A DNA stretch of 17,165 nt, from positions 1-17,165 of the forward strand of contig CAKZWV010000062.1 of assembly GCA_937922005.1 (NCBI GenBank), in the 5' to 3' direction. Positions 14,218-17,165 of this stretch are shown piece by piece. Source of the DNA: an uncultured Clostridia bacterium (GTDB taxonomy: Bacteria; Bacillota; Clostridia; Saccharofermentanales; DTU023). The notes beneath the pieces are model-generated. The model was not told where the DNA came from, did no database searches, and worked only from the letters and a program-made list of their open reading frames with translations. The stretch's first letter is position 1; every line of letters begins with the position of its first letter. The position numbers and the translations under genes were made by a program.

Positions 14218-15138
14218 TCATTGCATCGTCCCGGTTCCCCCGTCTGGGCTTTCGACTGATGGCAGGAGGTCGGGGTTCCCCATCTGCTGTTTGAGACGGA
14301 GGGCTGTCTTGGACTGAGCCAGACCACCAAGGGCCGTCTCCCGTAAGGCAATGGGCAGAGCTGCTCCAATTTTCCCCATGGCGACAATGACTTCATCGCA
14401 GGGGATTTTTGAGGGAATCCCGGCCAGGACAATTTCGACGGCAGCCAAGGCATTGGCCACCCCCATGGAATTACGCTTAATGCAGGGAATCTCCACTAGA
14501 CCGGCGACAGGATCACAAACGAGGCCAAGAATATTTGCTAAGGAAATGGCGACAGCATCGACGATTTGCTCTGGCGTGCCACCCGCTGCTTCCGTGAGGG
14601 CCCCAGCTGCCATTCCGGAGGCAGCTCCCACTTCCGCTTGGCAGCCGGCTTGGGCCCCCGAAATGCCTGCCCGGTTGCCAATGATCATGCCCAAAAGGCC
14701 CGCCGTGATCAGGAAATCCACCTGTTGGGTCCGAGTCATCTCAAGCTCATCCCGAAAGGTCATCAAAATGGCTGGAAGAATCCCCGAAGAGCCAGCGGTT
14801 GGTGTGGCGCAAATAATCCCCATCCCGGCATTGACTTCCGTCACCGCCATGGAATAGGATAGGGCCTGGGTAAAATTCTGCCCCACCAGGCTCTTTTCCT
14901 GGCTGGCCCGCGCATAGAGTTTGGGGGCATCCATCCCCGTAAGACCGGAGTGAGAGCGGATCCCTTTTAGGCCCCGCTCAATCGACTTCTCCATCACGGT
15001 CAGCTGGCCGTCCATCTTTTCGTAGATCTCTTCCCGAGTCATCCCCCGCTCGGCGATCTCCTGCTGGACCATGAGCTCGTGGAGGGGAAGTTTTTGGGCA
15101 TTTGCGGCCTGGACGATTTCTTCCATACTAGTATACAT
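14218..15138 (-). CDS. sdaAA: L-serine dehydratase, alpha (iron-sulfur) subunit
   Basis: With SdaAB this forms the oxygen-sensitive 4Fe-4S enzyme that converts L-serine to pyruvate and ammonia in the cytoplasm. The 306-residue protein has family motifs ATPTAGSSGILPAI (about 111-124), GNRAGISGAQAGCQAEVG, LVCDPVAGLVEIPCIKRN and LRETALGGLA. The likely cluster ligands are Cys166, Cys208 and Cys219, with the family-typical spacing. The last 20 residues are a slightly extended Gly/Ser/Pro tail. AAAGGAG nine bases before the ATG supports the start, although a second Met follows four codons later. The gene lies 28 bp downstream of sdaAB. No clear intrinsic terminator follows. Confidence 0.96.
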   Translation of the reverse strand: MYTSMEEIVQAANAQKLPLHELMVQQEIAERGMTREEIYEKMDGQLTVMEKSIERGLKGIRSHSGLTGMDAPKLYARASQEKSLVGQNFTQALSYSMAVTEVNAGMGIICATPTAGSSGILPAILMTFRDELEMTRTQQVDFLITAGLLGMIIGNRAGISGAQAGCQAEVGAASGMAAGALTEAAGGTPEQIVDAVAISLANILGLVCDPVAGLVEIPCIKRNSMGVANALAAVEIVLAGIPSKIPCDEVIVAMGKIGAALPIALRETALGGLAQSKTALRLKQQMGNPDLLPSVESPDGGTGTMQ

Positions 15139-15166
15139 GTAGATTTTCTCCTTTATGCGCTAGGTT

Positions 15167-15853
15167 TTAGTTTTCCTGAGACCCTATTTTTTTCATATGG
15201 ATGACCTGGGTCACAATGGGAAGTTGCTCGAGATCGTGGATCATATTCAGACTGTAATCCTCATCTGTTTCCACCAACATAATGGCGATTCCTCGTTTGA
15301 CCTTCCTCGAAACTTCCATGTGGCTGATATTCAGTTTATATTTTGCAAAGACAGACGTAATCATAGCAATACTTCCAGATACATCGTTATGCATAATGAT
15401 AATATTTTTGGCATCGCCGTCGAGGAGGATCTTATAGCCATTGAGTTCGATGATCTCTACACTTCCACCCCCGACCGAGGCCCCGACGAGTTCTACTTTA
15501 AAGCCCTTTTCCGGATTGGAAAGTTCAATCCGGGCCGTATTGGGATGGCTCATTTCTTCTTCACTCGTACAAATCGTCACGTGCATACCCAATTTTTGTG
15601 CCTCAGTAAAGGCCTGGGAAATCCGCTCATCGTAAGTCTTAAAACCCAAAAGGCCCGCCACCACGGCGAGCCCAGTCCCGTGCCCCCTCCAGGTATGGGC
15701 AAAGGACCCATAGAAGGTGATCTTTACTTCTGGGGCAATGCCCCCGTAAATGGCCCAAGCAATCTGTCCGATCCGGACAGCCCCTGCCGTATGGGAACTC
15801 GAGGGTCCGACCATGACGGGGCCAATAATATCAAAAAGACTAACGTATTTCAT
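15167..15853 (-). CDS. sdaAB: L-serine dehydratase, beta subunit
   Basis: Partner of SdaAA in the two-subunit Gram-positive serine dehydratase. The 228-residue protein begins with SLFDIIGPVMVGPSSSHTAG (residues 5-24), the conserved N-terminal signature, followed by SFAHTWRGHGT, SHPNTARI and SVGGGSVEI. Residues about 148-220 form an ACT domain (NIIIMHNDVSGSIAMITSVF onward), a small-molecule-binding regulatory fold typical of this subunit. AAAGGAAA sits just before the ATG. It lies 24 bp downstream of recO and 28 bp upstream of sdaAA, so it appears co-transcribed with both. Confidence 0.96.
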   Translation of the reverse strand: MKYVSLFDIIGPVMVGPSSSHTAGAVRIGQIAWAIYGGIAPEVKITFYGSFAHTWRGHGTGLAVVAGLLGFKTYDERISQAFTEAQKLGMHVTICTSEEEMSHPNTARIELSNPEKGFKVELVGASVGGGSVEIIELNGYKILLDGDAKNIIIMHNDVSGSIAMITSVFAKYKLNISHMEVSRKVKRGIAIMLVETDEDYSLNMIHDLEQLPIVTQVIHMKKIGSQEN

Positions 15854-15877
15854 AGCTTTCCTTTCCTTTTTTCTTCT

Positions 15878-16690
15878 TCATTTTTCTTCTTTATTTGTCT
15901 TTCCACTGAGGTCTCTAGCAAAAGCTGTCAACTCCAACAAATACTCATAAGCCGGGTAATCCCGGTCGTTGCGCATATGGAGCCAGCGGTCAGCAATACT
16001 GACCATCCGTGTCGCCAAAGAGGGCGAGAGCTTGACCTGGAAGAGCTGAGACAGGGGACAAGCCTCCACATGGCGGAGGAGGGCGATCCCTGCTGGGGAG
16101 ACCAGAGTTCCTACAAAACTTGGTTCCAAGCGAGCCATCCTGGCACAGGAGGGACAAAGGAGCCCCCCATGGCTATACTCAAAGACCAAGGGCTGGGTCC
16201 CTAGCTCGTCCAAAGCCTTAGCGCAGCGAGCGCAAAAGTCAAGAGCTGGGGCATAGCCCATGAGGGCCAGAAAACGATAGCGGAAAATGGCTAAAGAAGC
16301 CAGCAAATCTCCACTCGTCCCGATCTCTTGTAAGCCTAGGACTAGGAGGTCGTAGAGCTCATCATCTCGATTATTTTCTTCTAGGAATATTTGGTACAGT
16401 TCAGCCAAATGCTTGGCCGCTGTCTGGCGAAAGGGATTACTCGCTAGGGCTTCTTCCCGACGGACGATCTCCCCTTCCTTAATCCGGACATAGCCCCGAG
16501 GCGTCTTCTCCAAGGTCAGCTGGGCCGTAGTAAAAGGCTCCAAACAAGCCTTGAGGGGGTTTTTCCCGTAAAGCCCGTAGGCACCAACCGAAATCAGGCC
16601 CTGGTCTCGGGACATGAGCTTGATCATAGCCTTGCCATCGTTGTAGGGAGTATTTTGTAAAATAATCCCAGTCAGATCTTGAAATGCCAA
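15878..16690 (-). CDS. recO: DNA repair protein RecO
   Basis: RecO anneals single strands and, with RecR, helps load RecA onto SSB-coated DNA. The 270-residue length fits the family. The N-terminal OB fold starts LTGIILQNTPYNDGKAMIKL and continues with RDQGLISVGAYGLYGKNPL. A helical C-terminal domain carries a zinc-binding pair, Cys153-x2-Cys156 and Cys179-x2-Cys182. The start is a TTG with AAGG seven bases upstream; there is no better start in the 15 bp after the era stop. The era-recO order is common in Bacillota. Confidence 0.95.
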   Translation of the reverse strand: MAFQDLTGIILQNTPYNDGKAMIKLMSRDQGLISVGAYGLYGKNPLKACLEPFTTAQLTLEKTPRGYVRIKEGEIVRREEALASNPFRQTAAKHLAELYQIFLEENNRDDELYDLLVLGLQEIGTSGDLLASLAIFRYRFLALMGYAPALDFCARCAKALDELGTQPLVFEYSHGGLLCPSCARMARLEPSFVGTLVSPAGIALLRHVEACPLSQLFQVKLSPSLATRMVSIADRWLHMRNDRDYPAYEYLLELTAFARDLSGKTNKEEK

Positions 16691-16705
16691 TGTTCTGCCT
16701 TGCCT

Positions 16706-17165
16706 TTAGGTCCAAAGACTCTTGCTCTGGACATCCCAATAGCCCAGTTCTTGCAAAAAGCTTTCATTCTCCCGCCAATTGGGCAAAACCTCCACGTCGA
16801 GGTAGAGCTCAGGGAAAACATCAAGATAATAGTGGATTTTCTCGCGTGATGCTACCCCGATGGCCTTGATCCGGGCCCCCTTTTTGCCAATCAGCATCCC
16901 CTTTTGCCGGTTATTTTCGCAAATAATCCGGGCTTCAATCGTAAAGGTTCGATCAGCAGGGAAGTTGGCATCGTTGAGGGTGCGAGGGGTCTCCCGCTCC
17001 TTGAGACTTTGGATCTGGACGGCTGTTGCAAAAGGCAATTCCTGGCTCATTTGCTCATAAACGCAGGAACGGATGAGTTCTTGTACCAAATTGCGTTCAC
17101 TCTGATCGGTGAAAGACCCATCAGACACGAGGAGACCCCGGCGGGGCAGGTGGTCTCGCAGGACT
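16706..17165 (-). CDS. era: GTPase Era, C-terminal part (truncated by the window edge)
   Basis: Era is a GTPase that binds the 3' end of 16S rRNA and helps assemble the small ribosomal subunit. The frame is open to the right edge, so the GTP-binding domain is mostly outside the window. What is visible is the linker SDGSFTDQSERNLVQELIR, matching the D..TD..ER...E.IRE pattern before the Era KH domain. The KH domain follows, with QKGMLIGKKGARIKAIG holding the GxxG loop (GKKG), ending QELGYWDVQSKSLWT. An internal GTG at 17128 is not the true start, because the homology continues upstream (VLRDHLPRRGLLV). It lies 15 bp before recO. Confidence 0.95.
   Translation of the reverse strand, partial: VLRDHLPRRGLLVSDGSFTDQSERNLVQELIRSCVYEQMSQELPFATAVQIQSLKERETPRTLNDANFPADRTFTIEARIICENNRQKGMLIGKKGARIKAIGVASREKIHYYLDVFPELYLDVEVLPNWRENESFLQELGYWDVQSKSLWT

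Noticed and set aside
15197..16204. Long plus-strand open frame (335 codons) antisense to sdaAB and recO
   Set aside because: It crosses two well-supported genes and their spacer, begins in the 3' end of sdaAB, and its translation looks like the mirror of the coding strand. No ribosome binding site or known motif was seen.

Overview
The window looks like a chromosomal segment of a Bacillota bacterium, probably of the class Clostridia. The evidence is the set of housekeeping proteins with Gram-positive features: a serine dehydratase split into SdaAB and SdaAA, a MurD with the clostridial-style GSDGKTT and SSPTRT motifs, and an rpsO-pnp pair. Strong AGGAGG ribosome binding sites, TTG starts and CCA-encoded tRNAs agree. 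I cannot name a genus from sequence alone. Base composition is near balanced in the housekeeping genes and visibly AT-richer at the left end and in the 12.9-14.2 kb segment.

Almost everything reads on the minus strand, so the biological order runs right to left. (1) 17165-14218: era (3' part), recO, sdaAB and sdaAA, closely spaced and apparently one operon. (2) 14056-11983: an AT-rich accessory pair with its own promoter, a secreted Amidase_6-type cysteine amidase and a lipoprotein, sharing a roughly 65-residue module (one copy in the amidase, two in the lipoprotein), closed by a strong intrinsic terminator. (3) 11995-5783: a promoter whose -35 box lies inside that terminator drives tRNA-Leu(CAG), a 1031-residue PD-(D/E)XK nuclease/XPD-DinG-type helicase fusion starting 16 nt after the tRNA, a PatB/MalY-type C-S lyase and murD. 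(4) 5793-2422: a consensus promoter overlapping the murD stop, a structured leader, rpsO, an intercistronic hairpin, pnp with a 220-residue low-complexity tail, and a terminator. (5) 2348-815: a lipoprotein gene with its own terminator. (6) The left edge: tRNA-Trp(CCA) with a consensus promoter and terminator, flanked by a plus-strand remnant of a Fic/AlbA-type protein C-terminus and an unrecognised partial reading frame.

The housekeeping genes cover ribosome maturation and RNA decay (era, rpsO, pnp), DNA repair (recO, the helicase-nuclease), cell-wall precursor synthesis (murD) and serine or sulfur amino-acid breakdown (sdaA/B, patB-like). The most unusual material is the amidase/lipoprotein pair with its shared module, the tRNA-mRNA arrangement at tRNA-Leu, the rpsO leader with a stem ending at the Shine-Dalgarno sequence, and the PNPase tail. 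I saw no CRISPR array, insertion sequence or complete known defence system.
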